From NCBI RefSeq assembly GCF_026151205.1, contig NC_087077.1, positions 10,843,983 to 10,903,982 of the forward strand: DNA of 60,000 nt, written 5' to 3'. The position numbers and the translations under genes are program-made. The notes below the pieces were generated by a model. The model worked only from the letters and a program-made list of their open reading frames with translations, was not told where the DNA came from and ran no database searches. How positions within the stretch are numbered: the stretch's first letter is position 1; each line of letters opens with the position of its first letter. Of the stretch, positions 9,669 to 21,075 are shown one piece after another. Origin of the DNA: Bolinopsis microptera (taxonomy: Eukaryota > Ctenophora > Tentaculata > Lobata > Bolinopsidae).

Positions 9669-9683
9669 AATTTAATACTAATT

Positions 9684-10199
9684 ATTTTACCAAAACCCAT
9701 AATCATGGGTAGAGTGGACCGCTGCCAGTGTCTCTCTTTCCCAAACAAAAGGAAATGATATTAATTTGATTGACCGTTCTCAAATGCAAAATGATACCGA
9801 GAATGAAATCGGTCGCTCGCTTTTCCCATTCATTCACGGCTTACGAATTGTATAAATAAGTTTCGAATGATTACATCAATCAGATGCTGTAAAAATCTCT
9901 TTGGGTTGCGTTCGGGTCGATACCTAGTATTTCGGGGTAAGGGACAAGGGTGGTAGTTATTACTTATTGAACAAGCTGGAGTTTATTGAATCTTCATTGC
10001 CGAGTACAGCTGCCTTTGGGTAGTTCTTCTTAATCTATTACAATTGTAAATGAATGGGAAAAGCGAGCGACCGATTTCATTCTCGGTATCATTTTGCATT
10101 TGAGAACGGTCAATCAAATTAATATCATTTCCTTTTGTTTGGGAAAGAGAGACACTGGCAGCGGTCCACTCTACCCATGATTATGGGTTTTGGTAAAAT
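9684..10199. mobile_element. 516-bp palindromic (foldback) element
   Basis: About 155 bases at 9684-9838 are repeated in inverted orientation at 10046-10199 with almost no mismatch (ATTTTACCAAAACCCATAAT against ATTATGGGTTTTGGTAAAAT). A unique centre of about 207 bp lies between them. Flanks do not show a clear target duplication. The structure is that of a foldback or MITE-type element with very long terminal inverted repeats. It has no coding capacity. Confidence 0.8.
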
Positions 10200-10694
10200 A
10201 TCATCTCTTTTTGATTATAATGTCAGGGTACTTTATAAAGTCGAAATATAAACTGATATCTTCATTAATAAGGAGGAAGTTTCAACGATTTCGAAATTTT
10301 TCCTTTAAAAACATATCCTTGTGTTTAGGGAAGCATATCGGTCGATCACTGACTGAATATGCCACTTAATACTTATTCAAGTTGGCATTAAATTCATATA
10401 TAATGACATTAAACTGTCGTGGCAAAGCAGAATTTGTTGGAAATCACGAATGAGCAAAATTCTCACCTTTCGCACGTGCAAACTTTGAGCGGACGTTGCG
10501 TGCGCATCCAATATTGAATCGCCGTAAATTTTTGCTTGTAATTGTTTTATATATAGCTTGATAAGCATGCAAAGTTTCAAAGTATTTCAAGAAGAACTGT
10601 AATCACAACGGCACTCTAAAGTTTACAGAAAATGACGAAAACAGCAATTTTCAGTGATTTTAGCAATTTTCTTTCAATTTGGGCGTGTCCCCAC
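10200..10694. other. Unannotated intergenic DNA
   Basis: Apart from the 8-bp hAT duplication GTCCCCAC at 10687-10694, no recognisable coding sequence or repeat was found here. Confidence 0.4.
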
Positions 10695-13600
10695 CAGTGG
10701 CGTAACGTAAGGCCCCGCAGACCCCGCTATGCGGGGGGGCGCCGTGAGAGGGGGGCGCCAAAATTCTGCCGCCCCTCCTCATAATTTGGCGCCCCCTAGA
10801 AATATGGCGCCCCTGGTAATAAAATACTTGGTATATAAGGTACAAAAGTTGTTAAATATCGTGCTACTGTTTTAAGATTTGTAAAATTCTAAAATTAAAT
10901 ATAGTGCAAAGCAAGCAGCCAGCGCGCGCTAAAAACACGTGGTAAGTGATAACGATATTGCAATTGTTATACAAACGTGGTATACAAAATTCGCGCGTGA
11001 GAATGTTTTGATTTTGTGGCAATTTTAGATATCTAAGTTTACTTTTAACTTAGATCCCAATTTCATCGGCAGTCACTTATTGTAGTTTTAATGATCCTAT
11101 ACAAATAAAACACCAACATCTAACAGGTAGCAATAACAGATAAAAAACTGGAAATAAAAAACAATTTACATTTTTCGATACTACATAATATTTATATTAG
11201 CGTACAGTTCATATTCCAAGCAACTCTCTTAGGTTTGGAAAGAGCATCAAATTTGGCCAGCTCTTTCTTGTCAAGTTGTCTTGCTGTTAAGTTCTCGATT
11301 GAGATGATGGCTAAAATGTAAACTGCTTAATCTATCGTTTAGTTACCCATTGTGCTTCGGAGTTTTTTAAATAGCTTCAGTTTGCTAAAGGATTTTTCAG
11401 CACTGGCTGTACAGTTATTCAGATTGGCACCAAAATCAACTTGAAGGCTGACAAGCTACGTAGCGAAATATTCACAGACAAATAAGATTTAATTCTTCAG
11501 TCAGGTCGTGCTTGTGGAGCTGGCTCAGTTGTTTTGCAGCTTTCGTCAGCGTACAATTGACTCCACATTTTGCATAGTATGTACTATGTACATGAAATCT
11601 TCCAACGGTAACGAAACCTGATTTGGGAAATTTGATGTTAATTTACAAATAAATCTGTAAACCACTTCCTTCTACAAATTTCACCACATGGCATAATACC
11701 TAACATAACTCCACAGATGCCACAATATTAAAGCTATTTACATGATTCAAAATAAACCTCAATACTTACTTCAATGTTTTCAGTCACATCCCAACTCTGC
11801 ATATACAGTGAGCAACCACACTCCACACATATTGGCATTCGGCATGTAGTTCATATAAACACATGCTATATCCTGGAATTTCATTAATGTAAAGGTTTGT
11901 TCATTAATACATTTTTAACGTACGGAAACAATTCCTACAAAAAAAGGTCACTCTTTGTAGTTACTAGTTGTGACACCATAGTACAACAGCCATTTCAAAT
12001 CATTACTACTTCTGGCAGCAAAACAAAGTCGGCTACAACTGCAAGTTCTAACAAATAACAATAATCATTCGAACAACTACCAATAAATAGAAAAGTATAC
12101 ATTTAAATGTTTAACATCATCATCTGGTAACAACCATACTACCATAAAAACTCGCTAACAGCATTAGATAATGGACAATCAGTACAGTGAGTACAGCTCA
12201 CACACGCACTTTTCAATTGTATAATATATAAGATCACCATTCCCCCGTATGTTGCCATGGTAACTGTCCCAACGGAGCGTCAAGGATATGATCGGTTATA
12301 AATCGGTTATTAAGTGTTTCTAAGGTGTGTCCCTTACATTAGTTTACTGTTACACTCAGTGTGTAAATTGTAATATTTGTTTCCTCGACGATTTGCTTAA
12401 TAACACGAAACCATTTGTGTAAAGATTACATTTGATCATACCAACTATTTAAGCTCCATTTATCCGTTGAACATGGATGTTAAAACGAAGAGGTCAGTCG
12501 ATATATTACATCTGTGGAGTCTGAACACCTACCCAGTTACCATGGTGATAATTCCAGAGATATCACGTGATTTGCTAACCAAGTAATGCTATAATTGAAT
12601 GCGTATAAAGTGCACTGATCTATCTCATTGCCTTGAAATGACGTGGCATACTTGTAATCTAGCGGCAGTAATGTTTTACTGATCAAGCTTGTCAGTAGAA
12701 TTCTTTAACCATTCCCCGAATCCCCCGTATGTTGCCATGGTAACTGTCCCAACGGAGCGTCAAGGATATGATCGGTTAAAAATCGGTTATTAAGTGTTTC
12801 TAAGGTGTGTCCCATACATTAGTTTACTGTTACACTCAGTGTGTAATATTTGTTTCCTCGACGATTTTCTTAATAAAACGAGTAACGTTCTATTATATCT
12901 TATTAGCTACATTATGTTTCTGACAAACTTACCTTCAATGCAGAACGAAATTAACTAACAACCAACATTACATAATTTCTCAGTGTTTCTCAACACTGAA
13001 GCGCAAACAGTTTAAGAGTACTACCAAGTTTAAGAGTAATACCAATCATGATCAGTACCTATAATATTCAGTATTATTCTATCGATGTACTCATCTACAG
13101 AAGTACAGACTACACACATCTAGAAGACACCAACCAACACTCCTCATTGTCATTATCAATAACAATAACATATGAATAATATTAACCTGCGACAATGGAC
13201 AAGTAAGAAACGGCATCGTTGCATAAACTTCGACTAAAATGAGTCCTACAAAATTGACTTATCTCCACTGAATCAGTTCCTCGTAATAAAGACTGAGCTA
13301 AAAGTAGAAACTGCTAAAACAACTCAGTAGTAAATATTGATTGTACACCGCCCAGACTCCCAATGCAGTTCTTCATATTCGACCAGCTGTGAGGATATTT
13401 ATAATAACATACATTCGCATAATGTTCGCGTAAACTAAGTACGGCATATTTGATATTTTACCCCATTGATGATTACAATTTACATGAACAACCGGTAACC
13501 TTAATATAATATAAATTTTTGTAACATATACAGCAGCTTAAAACAGTTCTCCTTGTTAGACTAACAATATGAAACACACAATTCACAAAATTGTTTCATT

Positions 13601-14106
13601 GTTTATCACAAATTAACAGTAACACCACTAATCAGACAAATGACAAATCACCTAGCGGCTGTTTCGAATGTAATGTCTAATGTCAAACGACAATGAATTA
13701 TGAAACGCGAACAAGATTCTGACATTGTGTAACCGACTTATCATTAGTGTCCCGTACATGATACATTTATTATTACCATAACGCGTCGTCCCTCTGCATA
13801 GTCCAATCACAACCGTTAACAGGTATCACGAGATAATATTTTATCCAACGCGAAAACAATCATGCGCAAATTACTGGCGATTTAATTACAAAATCGCGCG
13901 GCTTACATGTAAAATTATTTGCGCGCGGCTTCTCACTTTCCAAATTTAAATTTTATTGGCTCACATTTATATTCCGTTTTAAAATTTAAAAATTGTGATG
14001 GCAACGGCCCTCGGACAAATCTAGCGAGCGAAGCGAGCGCGCTCCAGAAAGGGGGGCGCTTTTTGAGTTGAGCGGGGGGGCGCCAAAAAGTAACGTTACG
14101 CCACTG
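10695..14106. mobile_element. hAT transposon copy 2
   Basis: Same 3412-bp length, the same CAGTGGCGTAACG inverted tips and the same interior as 4460-7871 (constant offset of 6235). It has a different 8-bp target duplication, GTCCCCAC (10687-10694 and 14107-14114). The different duplications show two real insertions rather than a segmental or assembly duplication. The minus-strand hAT dimerisation remnant lies at about 11215-11595 here. Confidence 0.92.
11215..11595 (-). pseudogene. hAT dimerisation-domain remnant, copy 2
   Basis: Identical to the remnant at 4980-5360, including the ASAEKSFSKLK block and the stop after LRSTMGN. Sharing the same lesions means that both copies descend from an already defective element. 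Confidence 0.75.
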
Positions 14107-14114
14107 GTCCCCAC

Positions 14115-15160
14115 GTGTGCAACTTTTCGATTTTCAACTTTAAAACTAGCCTAATGCACAATTTATACCTATAAGAAGCAGAAATGAGCTCCACAACCCA
14201 AGGCATGGCCCAACACCAGAGAATACTAAATCGCAAAATTGACGTTTTTATAAAATAATTCTTCAAAAAAGCACAAACTTCAATAACGAATATCTTTATG
14301 AAGGAGCAAGCTAGAAAAACTTTCCGGTAGATTTTCAGAATGCTTGAACAATTATCTAAGGTAAAAATTTCCTCAGATTTTGAATAAAACTACATCTTAA
14401 TGGTTTAAAATTAATTTTAAAAGTTATTACTTTGTCAAAAATCAAGTTTTAAAAACGGTTAACTTGATGACGTCATCAAGGGGTGTTTATGACGTCAAAT
14501 AATTTTTTTATACAATGTAAACTAAAGTGTAAACAATTATTTGCAAGACCTGTGGTCGGAAATGGCTGTATCTTTTATAGGTACAAATCTACAGACACCT
14601 GAATGTAGCCTATAATTGACTGGCAAAGCGTCTATCCCTGAATATATGTATATGTATATGTATGTATGTATGTATCACGACAATCTGTCGTAAAACAGGG
14701 GTTCTAGAAAACCCATTTCCCGATGCTCCTGAAACTTGAAACTTTTTTTGCAATCGATTTGGTCAACGTCTAGACGTCCTAAAAAATTTCAGATCTCTAA
14801 CTCAATTTTAACATGGTTTTTAAGGCACCTGAATATGGCGATTTTGGGTTTTTTACCGAATTTCGTATAACAGTGCTGGCGAGTATTTTATGCAAATTTC
14901 TTAAAAATCTCAACATAACTATTTTTATTCCTGTCATCTTTGACATCAAATTAGAATGTTTTGAACTAAAAATAAATCTGCCGAACGACTTCCGATGAGT
15001 CTTAATGCCTGAAAAACTCCTGCCGGAGGCCGGAGTGCACGCTTCGCGTGCCCGAAAGAGGCTTGTAACGTGTACCAAAGGGGGTATAATAGTAAAGGGG
15101 GTATAATAGTAAATGGGGTACATAGTATACCCACAATAAATGCAACGGTCGTGCTTGCCA
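14115..15160. other. Repeat-rich intergenic DNA with TATG microsatellite
   Basis: A (TATGTA)n/(TATG)n microsatellite lies at about 14642-14676. A short tandem duplication GGGGGTATAATAGTAAA lies at about 15079-15115. The intervening sequence has no ORF with recognisable homology. Confidence 0.55.
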
Positions 15161-15164
15161 GCAC

Positions 15165-15395
15165 TGTGATTTGATGTTTAGTAGCTGTTTGTTTTTATCA
15201 AGTCTAGCGCGGAGTTACTCCGAACTTCCTCAAAACTCATCACTTTAGTCATAGTGATAAGTCTTCAAGTTTCAATACTTCCGCAGTGAAATATACATCT
15301 CAAGTCTGGCGAGGAGTTACTCATCACCTTGTAGTTGTCCTGAAGTTTCAATTCTTTCATGAAGCAGTGAAATACAAATATCAAAGCTGAAATGT
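15165..15395 (-). repeat. Dispersed repeat, copy 2 (partial)
   Basis: TTTGATGTTTAGTAGCTGTT and the following CGCGGAGTTACTCCGAACTT match the reverse complement of 20440-20575. The GAGTTACTC motif recurs once more at about 15315 in a second, diverged subunit. Confidence 0.6.
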
Positions 15396-15610
15396 TGTAT
15401 ACGATAAAGATCTAAAATCAATAAAATCAAGTCACAACCCAACGTCTATTGTAAATTCTTCATTATTAATTGCCACATTTAATTTTTGTTAACTAATGCC
15501 CAACGAGCATCCAAATAAAATAGTCCTATATAAATAGTCCTATACCAATTAATATACCAACTATACCTAATACAATATTTACTTACTTACTTGTACTTGA
15601 TTAGGTCTCC

Positions 15611-16720
15611 TCAATCATTCGAGTGGCCTGCACCAATGAACTCCCGTATGTGACGTATCATCTCCCTCCAAAGTTTGCGGTCACTAGCCATCTCGCTCGC
15701 TCCTTCTAGGTCTATGTCAGTGTTTCCTGTAAACGCTGCAGCATCTTCCAGCAAACATTTCCTCCAGTTCTTTCTTGGACGGCCCCTAAATCTTCTCCCA
15801 TTAAGCAGGTACTTAGGAAGCCTAGTGTCTGGCATTCTGGTGACATGGCCAAACCAACGCAGGCGGTTTGCTCCTATGTACGTCCCTACTGGATTTATCT
15901 TTGCACGCTCCAGCAGTGTTTCTAACCCGATCGAGCCATTTTATCCTAAGTATTCTCCTCAAGCAACGCTGATGGAACACCTCAAAGCGATGTATAGCTG
16001 CTTTTTGGTTGTGTTCCAAACCTCACTACCATATAACAATATTGTCATAACCGCTGCCTTATAAATCCTGATCTTTGTATAAGACTGGATGTTGCGGTTT
16101 TTCCATATAATACTCAGTTTATTGAAGGCTCCGGAAGCTTTCTGAATCCTAGCTGACAGCTCACGGTCGATAGTACCGTCGCTGGAAATAATTGTACCTA
16201 AGTACGTAAAGTCACTAACTTGCTGCACTGGCGTGTCTTCAACAGTGATGTTCACTGTGGCTTCTTTCGTGTATGGCCGTTGAGAGGTTGCTTTACCAAT
16301 GACCATAGCCTCAGTCTTTTTACCATTGATTCTAAGACCTCCCTGGGCACCATACATACACAAAAGGTCAGTTGTTTCTTGAAGACCTTCCTCGCTGTTA
16401 TCCAGTACAGCCATGTCATCTGCATAATCTGTATCTAACACAGTGATATCATCAACAAGCGGACTGATAGATCTTTGAAGAACCGCTCCGTGGGACACCA
16501 CTTTGTTGCTTTCTGTTCTCTCAGCAGCCACATTGAGGCAGACATTAAAAAGTGGGGGACCCTGAATGTCTCCTTGGCCACTGCCTGAACTTACTTCAAA
16601 CCATTCTGATAGTTCACCATTGTGTCTAACAGCACTAACAGTTCCATTAAAGAATACCTGTATTATTCGAATGTATTTACTTGGCAGGCCATAATGACTG
16701 AAAGCTTTCCAAATATACAA
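15611..16720 (-). pseudogene. RTE/jockey-like reverse transcriptase relic
   Basis: The minus strand from 16720 encodes RT blocks in order: SGSGQGDIQGPPLFN, TDYADDMAVL (catalytic YADD), then DFTYLGTIISSDG and ILLYGSEVW. The C-terminal part resumes in other frames as RCLRRILRIKW (near 15960) and MPDTRLPKYLLNG to RGRPRKNWRKC (15611-15835). At least two frameshifts separate these parts. The fragment starts abruptly at about 16720, inside the RT domain, so it is a 5'-truncated dead LINE insertion. The YLGSxISSDG and GRPRKxW signatures point to an RTE or related clade, distinct from the CR1-like family to the right. Confidence 0.82.
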
Positions 16721-16831
16721 TATTTAACAACTAATATTTACGTTTTATTACTATTACAGGATGTTCTGGTGATAACATTGGGATTGTGGATTCTACACCT
16801 TGTGTCTGTGATTTATACATACCAACTATAA

Positions 16832-17557
16832 TTCAACAACTATTGTATTTGGTTTGATCGTGATATAAACCAAATAGCGACGAAGTTGATTGAGCCCATT
16901 ATGGTTGACTCAGGAGTGGAAAACTGGCTGGAGGGGTATTTATTTAATCAGATGAAACAAGAACCCGGAGAAGGACTTAGTTTATTCATGTCCAGAATCC
17001 AGGCAGAAGCAAACTTGTGTGATTTTGGTACTATTTATGATCAAATGGTCAAGGATTGTTTTCTTTGCGGACTAAAGGATCCAAAGATTCAATCACATTT
17101 GTTAAGTCTAACTGGCATGGACACAGCAGCTAAGGTTTTGGCATCTGCTATGGAAAAGGAAAATGCTCAATCAGTAAACACAGACATGTCGGGAGAATCT
17201 GCACACTTAGTTAGCAAAAATAATTCCAGCGGAAGTCCAGAGAAATCGAAATTTTTGCAGGAACAAAACAAAAAATCCAACGGCAACAGGGAAAATATTG
17301 ACAATTATGAGGAGACGGAGACATCAGCCGTTGATTCGGAACACAATTGCACGTTGAATGTGGATGTTGTACCCAAAAGTGACGAGGATCTGATGGAATA
17401 TTTTCGTGCTCGCCCCAATCTGTCCTATTTTAACAACTCATCGAAGTTAGATTCTGTTTGTGTAAGCCGTCCTGCCAAAATTTCTCACAATCACCGGGAG
17501 AGCTCTGTTACTGCTGTTTCTGTTAAAATCTCTCGCAAGGAAAGTTATTTATGGTAA
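16832..17557 (+). pseudogene. LTR-retrotransposon gag fragment
   Basis: An open frame, without a clear start codon before the ATG at 16901, encodes a helical domain like Ty3/gypsy gag. It has FNQMKQEPGEGLSLFMSRI, then EANLCDFG, DQMVKDCFLCGLKD and HLLSL...AAKVLASAMEKE. This order (R/Q-rich helix, CDFG, M-x-x-D-x-x-x-x-G, LL) is typical of the retrotransposon gag family. The remainder is an acidic, serine-rich tail without a zinc knuckle. No protease, RT or integrase follows, and no LTRs were seen. It is a solitary fragment or, less likely, a domesticated gag gene. Confidence 0.6.
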
Positions 17558-18290
17558 ATTGTGGTGAATTGAGGACTTTACAGTGGAACAACCATTTTTA
17601 CTTCACTGATAACAAACCATTGTGAATGATACCAATTATTAACGTACTAAAAACGACATTTGACATGACAGTGACACAACAGCGTCCAATGGTTGGATGT
17701 ATGGGCAATGGGTTTCATATTTGTAGATGTTTCAAAAAATATATAAAATCTAGAATTTGATCCACTGTTAGCTTGTTAGAAAAGCATGCACCCACCGGCC
17801 ACCACTATAAAGTATAACTAACCATTTTCGTTTTTTATATAGATCTTACTGCTTATCCATTCCTCCAGATCAACGTTTCAAACATTTGGACATAAAATCC
17901 TTCGATGTTTATTATTTAACCACCAACTCATACGCAATAGAAATACATTCATTTTACCTATTAATACAAGGCAAATCCAATGTTGTTACAATGAACAGTA
18001 GCTCCTCATCAAACTACGTGTCTCCTTCTACCTGCTCATTATTCTACCGCGGTATTATTTGAGGATCTTCTCTTTTAAAGTTGAACCTTCTTTGAGAATC
18101 GTCTTGTGTCGGCCTTCCTAAATGTCACTCTACTTAATAAAACGACGATATTTCTAATTTGTTGAAGACCCTTAAAATACTAATTAGGATCATCACATAC
18201 AGCATACTAAGCATACTAAGCCCCTTTAAGTTTGATATTTATTTTATTTACTTCGCTTCACGCTTGTTGATCCATAGTTGCTGAGTTGAT
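17558..18290. other. Intergenic DNA upstream of the transporter gene
   Basis: AT-rich sequence with no recognised coding region. It should contain the promoter of the transporter gene starting at 18291, but no convincing core element stands out. Confidence 0.4.
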
Positions 18291-20411
18291 ATGCCTTTTG
18301 TTAAACTTCACACGAGGGCTGCACCTAAACCTAAGGTCGTTAAAAAAAGCTCTAGAGTTGTAAAATCGAGGCCGAGGGTCAATCAATCGTCAGGCTATGG
18401 ACGGTAAATATTACAGTATAACTACGGACCACCTAAATTTCGGGCTTTTAGTTTTATTATTGGCAATAATAAAATTAAATTGGCAAAATAGAAGATTTGT
18501 TACTATACATTCGACAATCGACATAAATACATTCGACGTGATAGGGATCAGTGTTTACTTATTTAGAGTTTTCATATTTCCTTGTGTTTTACAAAACATT
18601 TCCTTGTATTTCGCATTACATCAATCTCTTACCTTTCAGCCCGACCGAATTCTTGACACAGTTGACCAAGAAAGAAGACCAGGAACTAGCTCTTCAGGAG
18701 GTTCTGCATTACCTCACCCAGGGTCTAGCTTATCTTCTGCTTATCCTGATTATCTGCAGCTTTGGGTTCGTCACCGGGTTAGAGGTGAGTTTTCAAACAA
18801 AACTATGTGCTTTCAAACAGATTTAGATACTGGGAACTTTCCGGATTTTTTAAAGATTTTTACAAGGTTATTTAATATCATTAGATTTACAATTCAGTGA
18901 CCGAGGTTTTAACCAAATGACTTTTTGAGCTCACCCCTCTAAATTCCTCTCCCACAGTACCTATCGTATCCTCTCCTGATGAGAAAGTTGACCTGTACAG
19001 AAGAATGGGGAACCATATACCAAAGTGTTTTACCGTCAGCCAATTTACTGGCAAACATGATCGGATCTATCGTTGGTGGCATTGCTATTGATAAGATTGG
19101 AAGGAGACCAGTATTTATTGTTTCTGCGCTACTTGCCATTGTCGCAGGTTGGTTTGAATTTGTTTGTCGTTGTATAAACTTTAAAGTAAATTCAGCTGTT
19201 GTTGCAATATGCTGTGAGTTTGTATAAGCCACACAAATGTGGACACTATGTTCCCGGCCGTAGAATATATGAAAACTTTCCAATTAGATTTTTATTGAAA
19301 AACAACTTCCATTTATGCAGAGTTGGTGAGCATGATCTCGATGGATACGACCCTGTTCAGAGTGGCACGCGGTCTCTCCTCCCTGATAATGGGTGTCCTG
19401 TACATCACCACCCTGCTCTACACGATAGAGACATGTCCAGCTGAACACAGACTCTACCCCTATTTCTTCCACTGTCTTGCTCAAAACGCTGCCACCACCA
19501 TTGTCCCCCTCATCATAAGTAATTCTCCGGTTGATGGGACTACTAACATTTGGCCTGCTGTCTCCAACAGTGTGGTGGTTCTGTTGGCTCTGGGAGTCAT
19601 CGTGGGGATCCTCTACCCAGAGCCCTCCCAGAGCAACAAGATCCGAGCCAACACCGGTTCAAAGTTCCAAAACAGGTTCAGTGTCATAAAACTGGAGAAT
19701 GATGACGAGATTCACGCGGAGCCTGAATTCGCAATGTACACTGACATGTTTTATAAGGGCGGCAAGGTTGTGGGGTGTCTTCTCATACTCCTATTTTTTA
19801 TCGGAGGTTTAACTTCCACATCATTGTATCTCTCATTTCCCATCATCTATAACTCAAACGGGGTGTGCACTGCGAATGAACAATATCCAAAGCCGTGCAT
19901 GGAGGAGACTGCGAGTTATGCGACTCACGTGACGAGTATCGACGAGCTGGTAACAGTATTTGGGTGTTCCATCTTAGGATCAGTGCTAGCGTACATAGCA
20001 GTACAGAGATACGGGAGGAAGAACAGTTACCGGGCCCCCGCAGCTTTTAGAGTGGTCGTTATTGTCAGTATGGTGTTATGTGGCAGTCACCGTCTCATGC
20101 TATCCCAGGTTGGTCTCCTCGTCCTGTTCACCAACACCATGGACTTCACGCTAGATCTGTACTGCTTAGAGCTGTTTGCTGCTAGAAGCAGAGCCACTTC
20201 CTTTGGGTTACTCAGGGGACTCAAGTTCTTTGGAACTGCCATTGCGTTCTTCATCAATCCTTTTGTTTTATCTTATGTGCCTCCAGACCTTTTGTGGTCA
20301 ATATATACTGTGGTAGGAGCTATTTTATTCGGGTGCTCGTTAGGCCTTAGGCAACAAACTTATGTTATGGCAAGTAATATTGAAGAATCTACAATAGACG
20401 TTGGATTGTGA
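18291..20411 (+). CDS. Major facilitator superfamily transporter (sugar/SLC22-like)
   Basis: Four exons join in frame: 18291-18403, 18640-18784, 18958-19147 and 19321-20411. All introns are GT-AG, giving about 512 residues, a normal MFS length. A basic N-terminus (MPFVKLHTRAAPKPKVVKK) precedes the first membrane helix (LAYLLLILIICSFGFV). After helix 2 comes the MFS signature GGIAIDKIGRRP (G-x3-D-x2-G-R-R). A pseudo-symmetric copy, AYIAVQRYGRK, occurs in the second half, and ETCPAEHR resembles the PESPR-like motif after helix 6. It is expected in the plasma or an internal membrane, moving a small organic solute. SLC2 and SLC22/SV2-like are both possible, and the substrate cannot be told. An upstream non-coding exon is possible. 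Confidence 0.78.
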
Positions 20412-20439
20412 GTTGGTTTTGTATTTTATCGTATAAAAC

Positions 20440-20820
20440 ATTTCAGCATTAGATATTTGTATTTCACTGTGGAAGTATTGAAACTTTAGGACAAAGTGAT
20501 GAGTTTTGAGAACTTTCGGAGTAACTCCGCGCCAGGCTAAATAAAAACAAACAGCTACTAAACATCAAATAATTACATGGTATGAATTCTGAAGACAATG
20601 ATACAAGCTGGAAACATCTGATATCATGAGTTTTAAGTTATGGCGTAAAGACACAAAATACACTTACAAGGTTGAAAAACTCCACCTTCAAAATTACTAA
20701 AGAGAAACTGCCGAAAGGTTTGCCTCGTAACCCTGAGAATTATTAACACTTTAACAGTACACAACTTATCACAAATAACATATAGATAAGAGTCGTAGCG
20801 TGCTGACCAGCAACACACTG
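20440..20820 (+). repeat. Dispersed repeat, reference copy
   Basis: The sequence from ATTTGTATTTCACTGTGGAA to about GTTTGCCTCGTAACCCTGAG matches two separate places in reverse orientation: its first half at 15165-15395 and its second half at 9495-9668. It begins about 30 bp after the transporter stop codon, so it may form part of that 3' untranslated region. No coding capacity or termini were identified. Confidence 0.6.
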
Positions 20821-21075
20821 CTCCATTATGATAATATCTTGTCCAACTATGATACAGTCACGAAAAACGGACCTCTAAATTTCAAGCCTTTAGCGTAATA
20901 TTAATTCTATTGCAATATCATTATCAAGCTATTAGCGGCCAGCTTTTTGCGGCCGCACTATAGCAGTTCCAAACGTTCTTGTCTTTTAGCTGTCATATGA
21001 CCCAATAAAAGCACACAATCTCAACAGGACTGCCCCTCATTTCCCTCTCTTCCTCAATGAAGCAGTTGTTTCTCA

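Noticed and set aside
4460-14106. Segmental or assembly duplication explaining the two identical hAT copies
   Set aside because: The similarity stops exactly at the transposon tips and each copy has its own 8-bp target duplication.
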